From: Luethyella okanaganae
GTDB taxonomy: Bacteria > Actinomycetota > Actinomycetes > Actinomycetales > Microbacteriaceae
NCBI RefSeq assembly: GCF_042660285.1
Contig: NZ_JBHSTP010000001.1
Location: 62,001-126,000, forward strand
Direction of reading: 5' to 3'
DNA length: 64,000 bases
A program made the translations under genes and the position numbers. Positions 32,840 through 41,429 of this stretch are shown in pieces (within the stretch, counting starts at the first letter, position 1; the number at the start of each line of letters is the position of its first letter). Under the pieces are notes generated by a model, which had not been told where the DNA came from, did not search any database, and worked only from the letters and a program-made list of their open reading frames with translations.

Positions 32840-33936
32840 TCGGCTACCAGCTCGGCACCGCCGTCAAAGAACTCGTCTCGCTGCGGTTCCGCACCTTCCT
32901 GCTGATCCTGCAGGTCGTCGTGGTGGCCGCCAGCCTGTCATTGACGCTCAACGACACGCTCAGAAGCGCCAACGACCTCCGACTCGCCAGCGAGCTCGGC
33001 GTCGAGAACGTGTCGTACTTCACGATCTACTACGACGACGCCCGCGCGCCCGATATCAACGAGCGAATGGGCACCCTCCTCGCGGACACGTTGAATGCGA
33101 AGACCGCCGACTACTCGGTGATCAAGAACAACTACTTCGACGGCGCCCAGCTCGACGCCCCGATCCTCGTCGTGCTCGGGGGATTCGCCGACGCCTACCA
33201 TCTGCCGAACGACACAGCCGAGCACGACGCTGTCCTCATCGGCTCGAACGTGCATCAGTACCAGCCGGGCGACGTCCTCGAGCTCGGAACCCGCCACGTC
33301 ACCATCGACGGGCGCTTGACCGCGGGAGCTTCCTATCTCGACCCGTGGATGGGATACGATTCCCTCGACGACAGAATCGTCCTGCTGAGCACATACGAAC
33401 GCTTCAGCGAGGCGAACGCGGCCGACGTCTGGCAGCAGGAGGTCGTCGGGAGGACCGTCCTGTTCGACCCGTCTGATCAGCTCATCGACTCCTATGTGGA
33501 AGCGGCATCCTCCACGGGAGGGATCGAGGTGGTTCCGCAGCATCTGAGTCAGCGCGTGTCGACGGTCTACGAGGCCCAACTCGGCAAGAGCGGCATGTTC
33601 CTGCTCTTCTTCGCCTGCCTCCTGATCGTGCTTCTGGGCACCATCGTCTCCACGGTCGACGCGCTGATCGCCAGCAACCTCCGCCGCTACTCGATAGAGC
33701 GACTCTACGGCGCGAACAACGGCCACATCGTCCTGAGAGTCAATCTTTTTCTCGCGGCGGCGTTCTCGGTTCCGTCGACGCTCATCTTCGCCGGATTCGC
33801 AGCGGTCACCGTGAACGTCGGCCAAGTGCTCGCGATCGCGATCGCGGCGGTTCTCGTCGCGCATGTCATCCTGTCCATCCGGGTTCTCGTCACCCTCCGG
33901 CGCGCGAGCGTCACCAGCATGCTACGGAAGGAGTGA
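32836..33936 (+). CDS. FtsX-like half permease 2
   Basis: A 366-residue partner of the preceding protein with the same one-plus-three topology: TM1 about 20-38 (FRTFLLILQVVVVAASLSL), an extracytoplasmic domain of about 215 residues, and TMs near 256-280, 303-325 and 330-352. The cytoplasmic motif RRYSIERLYGANNGHI mirrors its partner. In related bacteriocin immunity proteins a single polypeptide carries both halves; here they are two genes joined by ATGA. It is followed by the ATPase 4 bp later. Confidence 0.82.
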   Translation: MIGYQLGTAVKELVSLRFRTFLLILQVVVVAASLSLTLNDTLRSANDLRLASELGVENVSYFTIYYDDARAPDINERMGTLLADTLNAKTADYSVIKNNYFDGAQLDAPILVVLGGFADAYHLPNDTAEHDAVLIGSNVHQYQPGDVLELGTRHVTIDGRLTAGASYLDPWMGYDSLDDRIVLLSTYERFSEANAADVWQQEVVGRTVLFDPSDQLIDSYVEAASSTGGIEVVPQHLSQRVSTVYEAQLGKSGMFLLFFACLLIVLLGTIVSTVDALIASNLRRYSIERLYGANNGHIVLRVNLFLAAAFSVPSTLIFAGFAAVTVNVGQVLAIAIAAVLVAHVILSIRVLVTLRRASVTSMLRKE

Positions 33937-33940
33937 GGCC

Positions 33941-34639
33941 ATGATCGTCCTCGAAAACGTCAGCAAGGAGTTCCGTGTCGGCGAGGAGACCGTTCACGCC
34001 GTGCGCGACGTGTCCCTGCGGCTTCACCCATCCCGCATCACCGCTATCGTCGGGCCCTCTGGAGGCGGGAAGTCGACCCTCCTGAACGTCATCGGGAGGC
34101 TGACCGAGCCGACATCGGGAACGGTGTCCATCCAGGGGGAGCTCATCACCAGCCGGAGCGAACGGTGGGCTGCACGGTTCCGGAACGAGACCTTCGGATA
34201 CGTGGTGCAGGACTTCGCGCTGATCGAGACGGACACCGTGTTCGAGAACGTGCGGATCCCGCTCGTGTACTCGGCCCGTCGTCCGCGGGGGCAGCGCCGC
34301 CTCGTCACCGAGGCGCTCATGCGCTTCGGGGTCGGCGATCTGGTCGACTACCCTGTCAAGAACCTCTCAGGGGGGCAACGGCAGCGCGTGGCACTCGCCC
34401 GAGCGATCGTGAACAGCCCGAAGGTCATCCTCGCGGATGAACCGACGGGAGCTCTCGACCAGGCGAACGGGGTGCGGGTCTTCGAGCATCTGCGCGAGAT
34501 CGCGGACGCCGGCCATCTCGTCGTCATCGTCACGCACGATCTCGAGCTCGCCGAGCAGTGCGACGCGATCCACGAGCTTCGGGACGGCCGACTCATCGCC
34601 TCCGCCGGTGACGGCATCACCGTTTCAGGAAAGGAATGA
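33941..34639 (+). CDS. ABC transporter ATPase (MacB/LolD type)
   Basis: A 232-residue nucleotide-binding protein. MIVLENVSKEFRVGEETVHAVRDVSL is the LolD/MacB N-terminus; Walker A is GPSGGGKST, the Q loop YVVQDFALIETDTVFENVRIPL, signature LSGGQRQRVALARAIV, Walker B VILADEPTGALD and H loop VVIVTHDLELAEQCDAIHEL. AAGGAG precedes ATG 33941. It would power the two half permeases as a mechanotransmission-type transporter. Confidence 0.94.
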   Translation: MIVLENVSKEFRVGEETVHAVRDVSLRLHPSRITAIVGPSGGGKSTLLNVIGRLTEPTSGTVSIQGELITSRSERWAARFRNETFGYVVQDFALIETDTVFENVRIPLVYSARRPRGQRRLVTEALMRFGVGDLVDYPVKNLSGGQRQRVALARAIVNSPKVILADEPTGALDQANGVRVFEHLREIADAGHLVVIVTHDLELAEQCDAIHELRDGRLIASAGDGITVSGKE

Positions 34640-34645
34640 TCCATC

Positions 34646-34852
34646 ATGGGCATCATCATCATCGCGGGGGCGCTGTTGGGCGTCGTCGGCCTGGTCGGTC
34701 TGGTCTGCGCTCTCGCGATACCCGGCTGGAGGCCGCGCGGACCGAACAAGGGCGGCGCGATCGGTCGGATTCTCGCATTCGCGATCTGCCTCGCCATCGG
34801 TGCAGGCGTCCTCGTCTACGGCGCGCTGTCCACGACCACGATCACCGGATAG
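34646..34852 (+). CDS. Small two-TM membrane protein
   Basis: 68 residues: a TM at 2-23 (GIIIIAGALLGVVGLVGLVCAL), a basic Pro/Gly-rich loop (IPGWRPRGPNKGGAIGR) and a second TM at 42-62. It starts 6 bp after the ATPase stop within the same operon, so it may be an accessory or immunity component. No family recognised. Confidence 0.6.
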   Translation: MGIIIIAGALLGVVGLVGLVCALAIPGWRPRGPNKGGAIGRILAFAICLAIGAGVLVYGALSTTTITG

Positions 34853-34892
34853 CGTCAGGTACCCAGGCCACGAGCACCGAGAAAGACCCGAG

Positions 34893-35438
34893 ATGGACCC
34901 CGAACATGCCCAGCCGAATGCGGCACCGAGCGGTGATGCCTTTGCACTGTTCTACGGGTCCAACTACGAGCTCCTTCTCTCCGTGGCGCAGCAACGGCTC
35001 TCAGGGCTCGCCGATGCCGAAGACGTCACGCACGAGACCTTTCGTGTCGCCTGGATGCACCATCTCGAAGGCAACGAGCTCACCCTCTCTTGGATCTACC
35101 GGGTGCTTCGCAACATCATCGGCAACGAATATCAGCGGCTCGTCCGTTCAGAGCAGCTGCGCCAGCAGGTACTCCCGCTGTACGTAGAACAGGTTCTGAG
35201 CATCGACGATGACGACGCTTTGGAGGTCCGGCGGTGCATGAACGACCTGCGAGAAGAGGATCGAGAGCTTCTCTTCATGGCCTATTGGGAGGACCTGACC
35301 CGACATGAGATGGCTGAGATCCTCGGCACCTCCGTGGTCAGTGTGCGCGTGAGGCTGCTGCGCGCACGACGGGCACTCGAAGCATGGCTCTCAAAAGCAT
35401 GCGAGCAGCAGCTGACCCGATACGAAGGAGGCGAATGA
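34893..35438 (+). CDS. RNA polymerase sigma-70-family (ECF-like) factor
   Basis: 181 residues. Region 2 is AFALFYGSNYELLLSVAQQRL, then SGLADAEDVTHETFRVAWMHH; region 4 is LREEDRELLFMAYWEDLTRHEMAEILGTSVVSVRVRLLRARRAL, a helix-turn-helix for the -35 element. The linker contains a region-2.4-like segment (WIYRVLRNIIGNEY). ATG at 34893; the C-terminus overlaps the next gene by 4 bp (ATGA). It probably directs transcription of this secreted-peptide cluster. Confidence 0.88.
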   Translation: MDPEHAQPNAAPSGDAFALFYGSNYELLLSVAQQRLSGLADAEDVTHETFRVAWMHHLEGNELTLSWIYRVLRNIIGNEYQRLVRSEQLRQQVLPLYVEQVLSIDDDDALEVRRCMNDLREEDRELLFMAYWEDLTRHEMAEILGTSVVSVRVRLLRARRALEAWLSKACEQQLTRYEGGE

Positions 35439-36427
35439 TGGACGAGGTTGAACGACGGATCCGCGCGGCCCGCCCCCTCAGCGGGAACCGCTATCAGCCA
35501 CTGTCCGATCGCGCCAAACGCGAGCTCGCAGATCTGTTGCTGTCGAATCCGGACCGCAGGAGCGCGATCCGCCGGCCGCGGCGTCCGGCTAACCGCAGGC
35601 GGGGCGGTCAGCTGCTCAGGATCGTCGGATCAGCTGCGGCCGCGCTGGTTGTCCTCGGCACGGTCATGATCTCGGTTCTCCATCAGACACCTGCAGTCGC
35701 GATGACCCCGCCGCTACTGGAGACGACCTCGGTCGATGAGACCGTTCCCGCCTTGCTGGAGGACCTGGAGCAGAAAAGACGCGATGTGGAACTCCCCTCT
35801 GGGAACACGATCCGAGCTCAGACCTGGTCGCTGAACACGACCGTCGACGCGAAAGGAAACATCACGTCATCGACGGTGGAGCCGCAATGGAACGAGACCA
35901 TGTTCGAGAAGGACGGGAGCGTACGATCCCTCGTCGTGGCAGCCGATCCCTTTCCGGGCGAGGACACGGAGGGGCTGACGAAAACGGGCACGGTTCTTGC
36001 TGACGAGTCATACGCTCGCGGAGAATATGCGAGCCCCTTCGCCGAGCCGGTGCCGACTGATCCGGCGCTGATCGGCAGCTATCTGGCCCGTGCCGCAGGC
36101 AAGGACTCGCTGACGGCGGGGGAGACGATCATCGAGATCTCCGGCCTCCTGTCGAACGTCCCCCTCGACAAGGGACAGGAGATCGCGATCCTGTCCTACC
36201 TGCGCACGGTCCGCGGGTTGACGGTCGCAGGGGCGGTCACGGACCGTCTCGGCCGCGTCGGCGTGGCGCTCAAGGCGACCGATCGTGAGCCGGGGGAGCT
36301 CGAAGACCTGCTGATCATCTCGACCGAAACGGGGGCGATCATCGCCTCCGAGACCATCTACATCGGCAGCGATCGCACCGACATCCGGAGCCTGTCGGTC
36401 ATCGACTACACAGTCTGGGAGCGCTGA
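35435..36427 (+). CDS. Membrane-anchored partner of the sigma factor (CU044_5270-type)
   Basis: A 330-residue single-pass protein: a cytoplasmic N-terminus of about 70 residues with a basic stretch (RRPRRPANRRRGG), one TM (LLRIVGSAAAALVVLGTVMISVL) and a long extracytoplasmic domain. The outside part (ETTSVDETVPALLEDLEQKRRDV... and ISGLLSNVPLDKGQEIAILSYLRTVRGLTVAGAVTDRLGRVGVAL) matches the CU044_5270-type proteins that follow such sigma factors. By position it should be an anti-sigma-like sensor. No zinc HxxxCxxC anti-sigma motif is present, so the mechanism would differ from ZAS proteins. Confidence 0.78.
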   Translation: MMDEVERRIRAARPLSGNRYQPLSDRAKRELADLLLSNPDRRSAIRRPRRPANRRRGGQLLRIVGSAAAALVVLGTVMISVLHQTPAVAMTPPLLETTSVDETVPALLEDLEQKRRDVELPSGNTIRAQTWSLNTTVDAKGNITSSTVEPQWNETMFEKDGSVRSLVVAADPFPGEDTEGLTKTGTVLADESYARGEYASPFAEPVPTDPALIGSYLARAAGKDSLTAGETIIEISGLLSNVPLDKGQEIAILSYLRTVRGLTVAGAVTDRLGRVGVALKATDREPGELEDLLIISTETGAIIASETIYIGSDRTDIRSLSVIDYTVWER

Positions 36428-36466
36428 TCGAGTGACTCCCGACCACCGAGAAACGGAGCTTGTCTC

Positions 36467-36763
36467 ATGCGCATCACCCGTGTCGTAACCTCCGTCGCCA
36501 TCGCCGCGCTCACCGCCTTGGCGCCCGCAGGTGCGTGGGCGGCCGAACTCCTCACCCCCAAGGACCGATGCAGGACCGTATCGACGCTGTCGTCAGCGAG
36601 TTTCGTTCGGCGGCGGGTAGAAGTACGACTCCCGGCTCTCGAATGCGCCCATAGAGACGGTCAGCCGGCTGAGGCGAGGTTGCGGGAGCGCCGACGTTCA
36701 GGGCGCTACCGTGGCTCTGGCCGGCGCACTCCCCGTTCTGACCCCCGTTCCAGAACACCATGA
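36467..36763 (+). pseudogene. Signal-peptide stub of a second secreted protein
   Basis: MRITRVVTSVAIAALTALAP, then AGAWAAELLTPKDRC: a clean Sec signal peptide with AWA cleavage, from an ATG with GGAG 9 nt upstream, 39 bp after the sigma-partner gene. After about residue 36 the frame becomes Arg-rich non-protein sequence that overlaps the opposite-strand gene. The mature part has therefore been lost by deletion or inversion. Confidence 0.55.
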
Positions 36764-37013
36764 ACTTGCCGGCCCCGTACGAGCGGGGGCCGTTGACATG
36801 CAGGCTTCCGGACCATGTGCTCGAGGAGTAGCCGCCGAAGTACACGGTGATCTTGCTCAGACCAGCGGTGGAGCCGCCGGTGCCACGGATTCCCATGCGT
36901 GACTGGGAAAGAGTCGCTCCGGTCTCGTATCGCCACACGTTGTGACACCCTTGCCCACTCCACCAGGTCGCATCAGCGGCTTGTGCTGGAGCAGCGCCAA
37001 GCGCCAGTGTCAA
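36552..37013 (-). pseudogene. Secreted Gly/Trp-rich protein lacking a start codon
   Basis: The minus-strand frame reads LLAGSGTATVALTLALGAAP, AQAADATWWSGQGCHNVWRY, then Gly/Ser/Trp-rich sequence (ITVYFGGYSSSTWSGSLHVN, KFMVFWNGGQNGECAG). The first part is a signal-peptide core with AQA-AD cleavage, but no ATG, GTG or TTG exists upstream for dozens of codons except TTG 37013, which lies inside the core. The gene seems to have lost its 5' end, or uses CTG. The C-terminal part after about SALNVGAPATSP may be read-through from a rearrangement with the signal-peptide stub. Function unknown. Confidence 0.45.
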
Positions 37014-37329
37014 TGCGACGGTTGCGGTCCCAGATCCGGCGAGCAGGGATCGCAGGTGCCAGGGTTGAGGGGTGCCCGCAGTTCGAGGTCGCGAGAGTTG
37101 ACTGTCGACCTCGCTCGAAGGTGAGGTCGTAGCGACGTTCGAAATCTAGACCGCCCATGCAGATTGGATGGGCGATCTCGGTGGAAGATTGGGCGTCGAT
37201 TCGGCGGCTGGTCCCGAGGGACTTGGGGATCGCGAGAGCGACAGTCGCTGCCGCGGTGAGATCGGAGCGGTCGCCGAAGCATGAGAGACGCGCGCGACCG
37301 GCCTAGTCTGATATGCATGGGCAGCCAGC

Positions 37330-38775
37330 GTGAATGATCGCGAGACCGACGTCACGGTCGTTGGCAGCGGACCGAACGGGCTCGCGGCAGCGGTCACGGC
37401 GGCGCGCGCGGGGCTCGCGGTGCGGCTCGTCGAAGCCGCCCCCACGCTCGGCGGAGGCATGCGCACGACCGAGTCGACCCTGCCGGGTTTTCGGCACGAC
37501 GTCTGCTCGGCGGTGCATCCGGCGGCGTTCGCCTCGCCGTTCTTCCGGTCGATCGGGCTCTTCGACCGGCTCGACTGGATCACGCCCGAACTCTCGTACG
37601 CGCACCCCTTGGCCCGTGGTGCCGGGCTCGCCTGGCGAGACCTCGATCGCACGGTCGACGGGCTCGGTCGCGACGGCGGGGCGTGGCGACGGCTCGTCGA
37701 GCCACTCGTGCGTCGCATCGACGGCGTGGTCGATGTCACCGGGCACCAGCTGCTCAGGTGGCCGCACGATCCGATTGCGGCCCTCCGCCTCGGCGTGCGC
37801 GCTTTCGAACAGGGCACGGGTCTGTGGAACGCCCGCTTTCGGGACGAGGTCGCACCCGCCCTCTTCACCGGGGTCGTCGCTCACGCAGCCGGGCGGATGC
37901 CAGGGTTCACCTCGGCCGGCGTGGGCCTGCTGCTCGCCGCACACGGGCATGCCGGCGGGTGGGGCTACCCCGTCGGCGGGTCGCAGGCGATCGCCGACGC
38001 TCTCGTCGCCGACCTCGTCGAGCACGGTGGCGCCGTCGAGACGGACGCCCTCGTGACCTCCCTCGCCGAATTGGCCGATCGCTCGCCTTCGCGGGTGACG
38101 TTGCTGGACACCTCGCCAGAGCTTCTTCGCACCGCACCGCTGCCGCCTCGATACCTGCGCTCGCTCGATCGCTACCGCTACGGTTCCGGAGTCGCGAAGG
38201 TCGACTTCGCCGTCGCGGGGCCGGTTCCGTGGGCGAATCCCGAGGTCGGGCTCGCGCCGACCGTGCATCTCGGCGGCAGTCGGGCCGAGATCGCTGCCGC
38301 CGAGAACCTCGTGGCGACGGGGCGGATGCCCGAGCATCCGTATGTGCTGCTCACGCAGCCCGGCGTGCTCGACCCGAGCCGGGCGCCGGGCGCCGCGCAG
38401 ACGGTCTGGGCCTACCTGCATGTGCCCGCCGGCTCGACCCTGCATGCGACAGAGCTCGTCACCGCGGCGATCGAGCGATTCGCGCCCGGATTCCGCGACA
38501 GCGTGCTTGCCTCGGCCTCGACTTCGGCGGCCGAGCTCGCCGCCTACAACCCGAACTATCCCGGCGGCGACATCTATTCGGGTGCCATCACGCTGTCGCA
38601 GCTGGTGCGGCGACCGGTCGTCTCGACCGCGCCGTGGCGCACGCCATTGCCTGGCGTCTACCTCTGCTCGAGCGCGACGCCGCCTGGCCCTGCGGTGCAC
38701 GGCATGAACGGCTGGTTCGCGGCGCGGCTCGCGCTCAGGGAGCGGTTCGGCATCGAGGTGCCCGAGATCGCGTGA
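37330..38775 (+). CDS. NAD(P)/FAD-dependent oxidoreductase (phytoene-desaturase-like fold)
   Basis: A 481-residue flavoprotein. DVTVVGSGPNGLAAAVTAARAGLAVRLVEAAPTLGGGMRT is the N-terminal dinucleotide-binding fold with GxGxxG and the second GG. The C-terminal part ends GVYLCSSATPPGPAVHGMNGWFAARLAL, the FAD-closing motif of CrtI-like proteins. Neighbours give no carotenoid genes, so it is better named by fold. GTG at 37330 is the start; upstream a TAGTCT box and ATG at 37317 open a 6-codon frame (MGSQRE) whose stop overlaps this start. Confidence 0.9.
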   Translation: MNDRETDVTVVGSGPNGLAAAVTAARAGLAVRLVEAAPTLGGGMRTTESTLPGFRHDVCSAVHPAAFASPFFRSIGLFDRLDWITPELSYAHPLARGAGLAWRDLDRTVDGLGRDGGAWRRLVEPLVRRIDGVVDVTGHQLLRWPHDPIAALRLGVRAFEQGTGLWNARFRDEVAPALFTGVVAHAAGRMPGFTSAGVGLLLAAHGHAGGWGYPVGGSQAIADALVADLVEHGGAVETDALVTSLAELADRSPSRVTLLDTSPELLRTAPLPPRYLRSLDRYRYGSGVAKVDFAVAGPVPWANPEVGLAPTVHLGGSRAEIAAAENLVATGRMPEHPYVLLTQPGVLDPSRAPGAAQTVWAYLHVPAGSTLHATELVTAAIERFAPGFRDSVLASASTSAAELAAYNPNYPGGDIYSGAITLSQLVRRPVVSTAPWRTPLPGVYLCSSATPPGPAVHGMNGWFAARLALRERFGIEVPEIA

Positions 38776-38822
38776 TCGGGCATCCCCTCGACCGGTGTGC
38801 GATGGAGGCGTAGCGTTCTGGT

Positions 38823-40271
38823 GTGGGGTCGCTTGGATGGTTCGAGGCGCACGATTATGAGATCGCCCGCCAGGTGCTGCAGCGCGGCGTGGCCGCGCTC
38901 GCCTGCGTTGCGTTCTTGTCGACGCTGAACCAGTTTCGGGCTCTTCTCGGCGAACGCGGGCTGCTGCCTGTGCCCGAGTTGCTCGAACGGGCGAGTCGGC
39001 TCCGCGGACCGTCCGTCTTTCGCTGGGGGTACACCGATCGTCGGCTCGTGATGGTCGCGATCACCGGACTGGCACTCGGCGCATCCGTCGTGCTCGGCCT
39101 GCCGCAGTCGGGCCCGCCGTGGGTGCCGATGCTCGTGTTCCTCGCCCTCTGGATCCTGTACCTCTCGATCGTGAACGTCGGCCAGACGTTCTACGGCTTC
39201 GGTTGGGAGATGCTCCTCTGCGAGGCGCTCTTCACCGTCGCCTTCCTCGGCTCGAACGGCGAGCCGCCGCCCATCGCGATCGTCGTGCTCGTGTGGTGGC
39301 TCGTGTTCAGACTCGAGTTCGGCGCGGGCATGATCAAGATTCGCGGCGGGCGCGAATGGCGCGACCTCACCGCGCTCAGCTATCACCACGAGACACAGCC
39401 GATGCCCGGCCCGTTCAGTCGTCAGGCGCACCTGTTGCCCGGGTGGTTCCATCGCTGCGAAGTGCTCGGCAACCATATCGCGCAGCTCGTCGTGCCGTTC
39501 CTCCTCTTCGTGCCCGGCCCGGTGGGGAGCGCGGCGGCGGCGATCGTCATCCTCACCCAGCTATGGCTCATCGCGACGGGCAACTTTGCGTGGCTCAACT
39601 GGATCACCGTCGTGCTCGCCGCCGCCGCGATCAGCGATCCCGTCTGGCACGCGGTCATTCCCGCGATTCCGGCCGATCTCGGCACGGATGCCACGACGAT
39701 CCCCATCGGGTGGCTCGTGGTGGTGCTCGCCGTCTCGGCGCTCCTGGTCGTGTTGAGCGTCCAACCGATCCGCAACCTGTTCTCGCGCCGGCAGCTCATG
39801 AATGCGAGCTTCAATCGCTGGATGCTCGTGAACGCGTACGGCGCGTTCGGCACCGTGACGAAGCGTCGCATCGAGATCGTCGTGGAGGGCACGCTCGACA
39901 AGAAGCCGGGTGAAGACGCCGAATGGCGCGAGTACGAGTTCAAGGGCAAACCCGGCGATCCGCGCCGCCTGCCCCGGCAGTGGGCTCCGTACCATCTGCG
40001 CCTCGACTGGCTCATGTGGTTCCTGCCGCTCGGCCGCATCGGGGAGCCCTGGTTCGCGATGTTCCTCGTGCGACTGCTCCAAGCGGATGCGGCGACGCTG
40101 AGGCTCTTGCTCGTCGACCCCTTCGACGGCGGACGACCGTCGTGGGTACGCGCCCGGAGCTATCACTACCGTTTCGCGACGCGCGCCGAGTACCGTGCGA
40201 GCGGTGCGCGCTGGATCCGCACGCCGCAGCGGATCGTGGTGCCGCCGTCGGCGCTCAGGCGCGAGGGCTGA
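38823..40271 (+). CDS. Lipase maturation factor family membrane protein
   Basis: A 482-residue polytopic membrane protein of the LMF1 family. Signatures are FYGFGWEMLLCEALFTVAFL, WWLVFRLEFGAGMIKIRGGREWRDLTAL and YHHETQPMPGPFSRQAHLLPGWFHRCEVLGNH, followed by VNAYGAFGTVTKRRIEIVVEGT and LDWLMWFLP. In animals LMF1 folds lipases; the bacterial role is not known. GTG at 38823 with TAGCGT 6 nt upstream suggests a leaderless mRNA. Confidence 0.92.
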   Translation: MGSLGWFEAHDYEIARQVLQRGVAALACVAFLSTLNQFRALLGERGLLPVPELLERASRLRGPSVFRWGYTDRRLVMVAITGLALGASVVLGLPQSGPPWVPMLVFLALWILYLSIVNVGQTFYGFGWEMLLCEALFTVAFLGSNGEPPPIAIVVLVWWLVFRLEFGAGMIKIRGGREWRDLTALSYHHETQPMPGPFSRQAHLLPGWFHRCEVLGNHIAQLVVPFLLFVPGPVGSAAAAIVILTQLWLIATGNFAWLNWITVVLAAAAISDPVWHAVIPAIPADLGTDATTIPIGWLVVVLAVSALLVVLSVQPIRNLFSRRQLMNASFNRWMLVNAYGAFGTVTKRRIEIVVEGTLDKKPGEDAEWREYEFKGKPGDPRRLPRQWAPYHLRLDWLMWFLPLGRIGEPWFAMFLVRLLQADAATLRLLLVDPFDGGRPSWVRARSYHYRFATRAEYRASGARWIRTPQRIVVPPSALRREG

Positions 40272-40350
40272 GCCGGCCGGGCAGGTGGGGCGCTGCGCCA
40301 CGTGATCGAGCCGGCCGCTGCTCTGCGCGTCGAACCGACGCGGAGCGGCG

Positions 40351-40626
40351 GTGATCGAGACGCAAAAGGGCGTCAGCGCGACCATGGAGTTCGCCGACCG
40401 CGAGCCGTATTTCGAACGGCTCACCGCCGCGGCGGCATCGAAGAAGGATGGGGAGCACGAGTCGGTTCTCTACTGCCTCGAGGGTGGCTCGAGGCAGACC
40501 CTACCTGACGGCACCGTCCATGAGTTCCGCCCGGGAGACGCGATGCATCTGCCGAGGGAACACGAGTACCACCTCGTCGGTCCCGAAGGCGTCGTCTTCG
40601 CGGTCGCCTGCAACCCGTCCCGGTAG
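40351..40626 (+). CDS. Small cupin-domain protein
   Basis: 91 residues with one cupin beta-barrel half: VLYCLEGGSRQTLPDGTVHEFRPGDAMHLPREHEYHLVGPEGVVFAVACNPSR, including the G(X)5HXH-derived region reduced to PDGTVHEFRPGD and the second motif PREHEYHLVG. GTG 40351 is used; ATG 40384 is possible. Role unknown; single gene convergent with the TetR operon. Confidence 0.7.
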   Translation: MIETQKGVSATMEFADREPYFERLTAAAASKKDGEHESVLYCLEGGSRQTLPDGTVHEFRPGDAMHLPREHEYHLVGPEGVVFAVACNPSR

Positions 40627-40808
40627 CTCGGAACCCGCGAGACCCGGGTCGCAACGCCTGCTTCTATCGGGTGTTGCGGCCCGGCTCGCCGCCGTCTGCA
40701 CGCCATCGCGATGGCTTACCGATCTGACCAGGGTCGGCCGATGGGTGTCGCTGGAGGTCGCCGCCGGGCTTGCACGCTTCGTGACGGGTGCCCCGTCCCG
40801 TCGTCGAA

Positions 40809-41414
40809 TCAGGCGGTCGCCGCGACCTGCGTTGCCGCCGTCGAGTCCGCCGCCCACTCTCGGAGCGCGCCGCAGAAGGCGGAGAACAGCCGTTGTGCCG
40901 CCTGCTGTTCGGTGAGGCCGACGGTGCGGAGCAGGTCGAAGATCTCGCGGGGATCGAAAAGGATGTTCCAGAGGAAGAGGGCCTCATCGCCGGGGTCGTC
41001 GATGCCCATCTCTTCGGAAGCCTGTGAGATCGCCGGGAGGAGAGCGTCGGCCTGCACCGTCAGGTAGGCGGCTCCGGCGCGCAGACGTGCCAGGTAGCCC
41101 TCGTCTGAACGGGTGTGCACCATGGCTCCGCCGTGTTTGACGACGAGCTTGACCCAGTACTCGCACACGCCCTTGAGCAGATCGAGCCCGCTGGATTCGC
41201 TCTTCTGGCTGAACTCCAGAAGGCGGAGGCCGACGTCGTAACGGAACTGCGCGAGGATCTCGTCGACCGACCCGAAGTGCCGGTATGCGGTCGCGGTCGA
41301 GACCTCGGCACGCTCGGCCACATCGATCATGCGGACAGCGGAGCCGCGACGGGCGACGAGGTGGGCGGCAGCCTTGATCAGTCGGCGGCGATTCCTCTCG
41401 GTGTCGCTGCGCAT
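40809..41414 (-). CDS. TetR/AcrR-family regulator
   Basis: A 201-residue repressor. The N-terminal HTH is RRRLIKAAAHLVARRGSAVRMIDVAERAEVSTATAYRHFGSVDEILAQF. The C-terminal ligand domain is helical (LLKGVCEYWVKLVVKHGGAM...YLARLRAGAAYL). It is the last gene of a minus-strand operon (SDR-aminotransferase-TetR, 15 bp after the aminotransferase). It is a candidate for binding the TCTCAT/ATGAGA palindromes at 43481 and 47551. Confidence 0.9.
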   Translation of the reverse strand: MRSDTERNRRRLIKAAAHLVARRGSAVRMIDVAERAEVSTATAYRHFGSVDEILAQFRYDVGLRLLEFSQKSESSGLDLLKGVCEYWVKLVVKHGGAMVHTRSDEGYLARLRAGAAYLTVQADALLPAISQASEEMGIDDPGDEALFLWNILFDPREIFDLLRTVGLTEQQAAQRLFSAFCGALREWAADSTAATQVAATA

Positions 41415-41429
41415 CGGTCCTCCTTGCTT

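Noticed and set aside
37330..38775. Carotenoid desaturase of a pigment cluster
   Set aside because: Fold is CrtI-like, but no phytoene synthase, prenyl synthase or cyclase genes are nearby.
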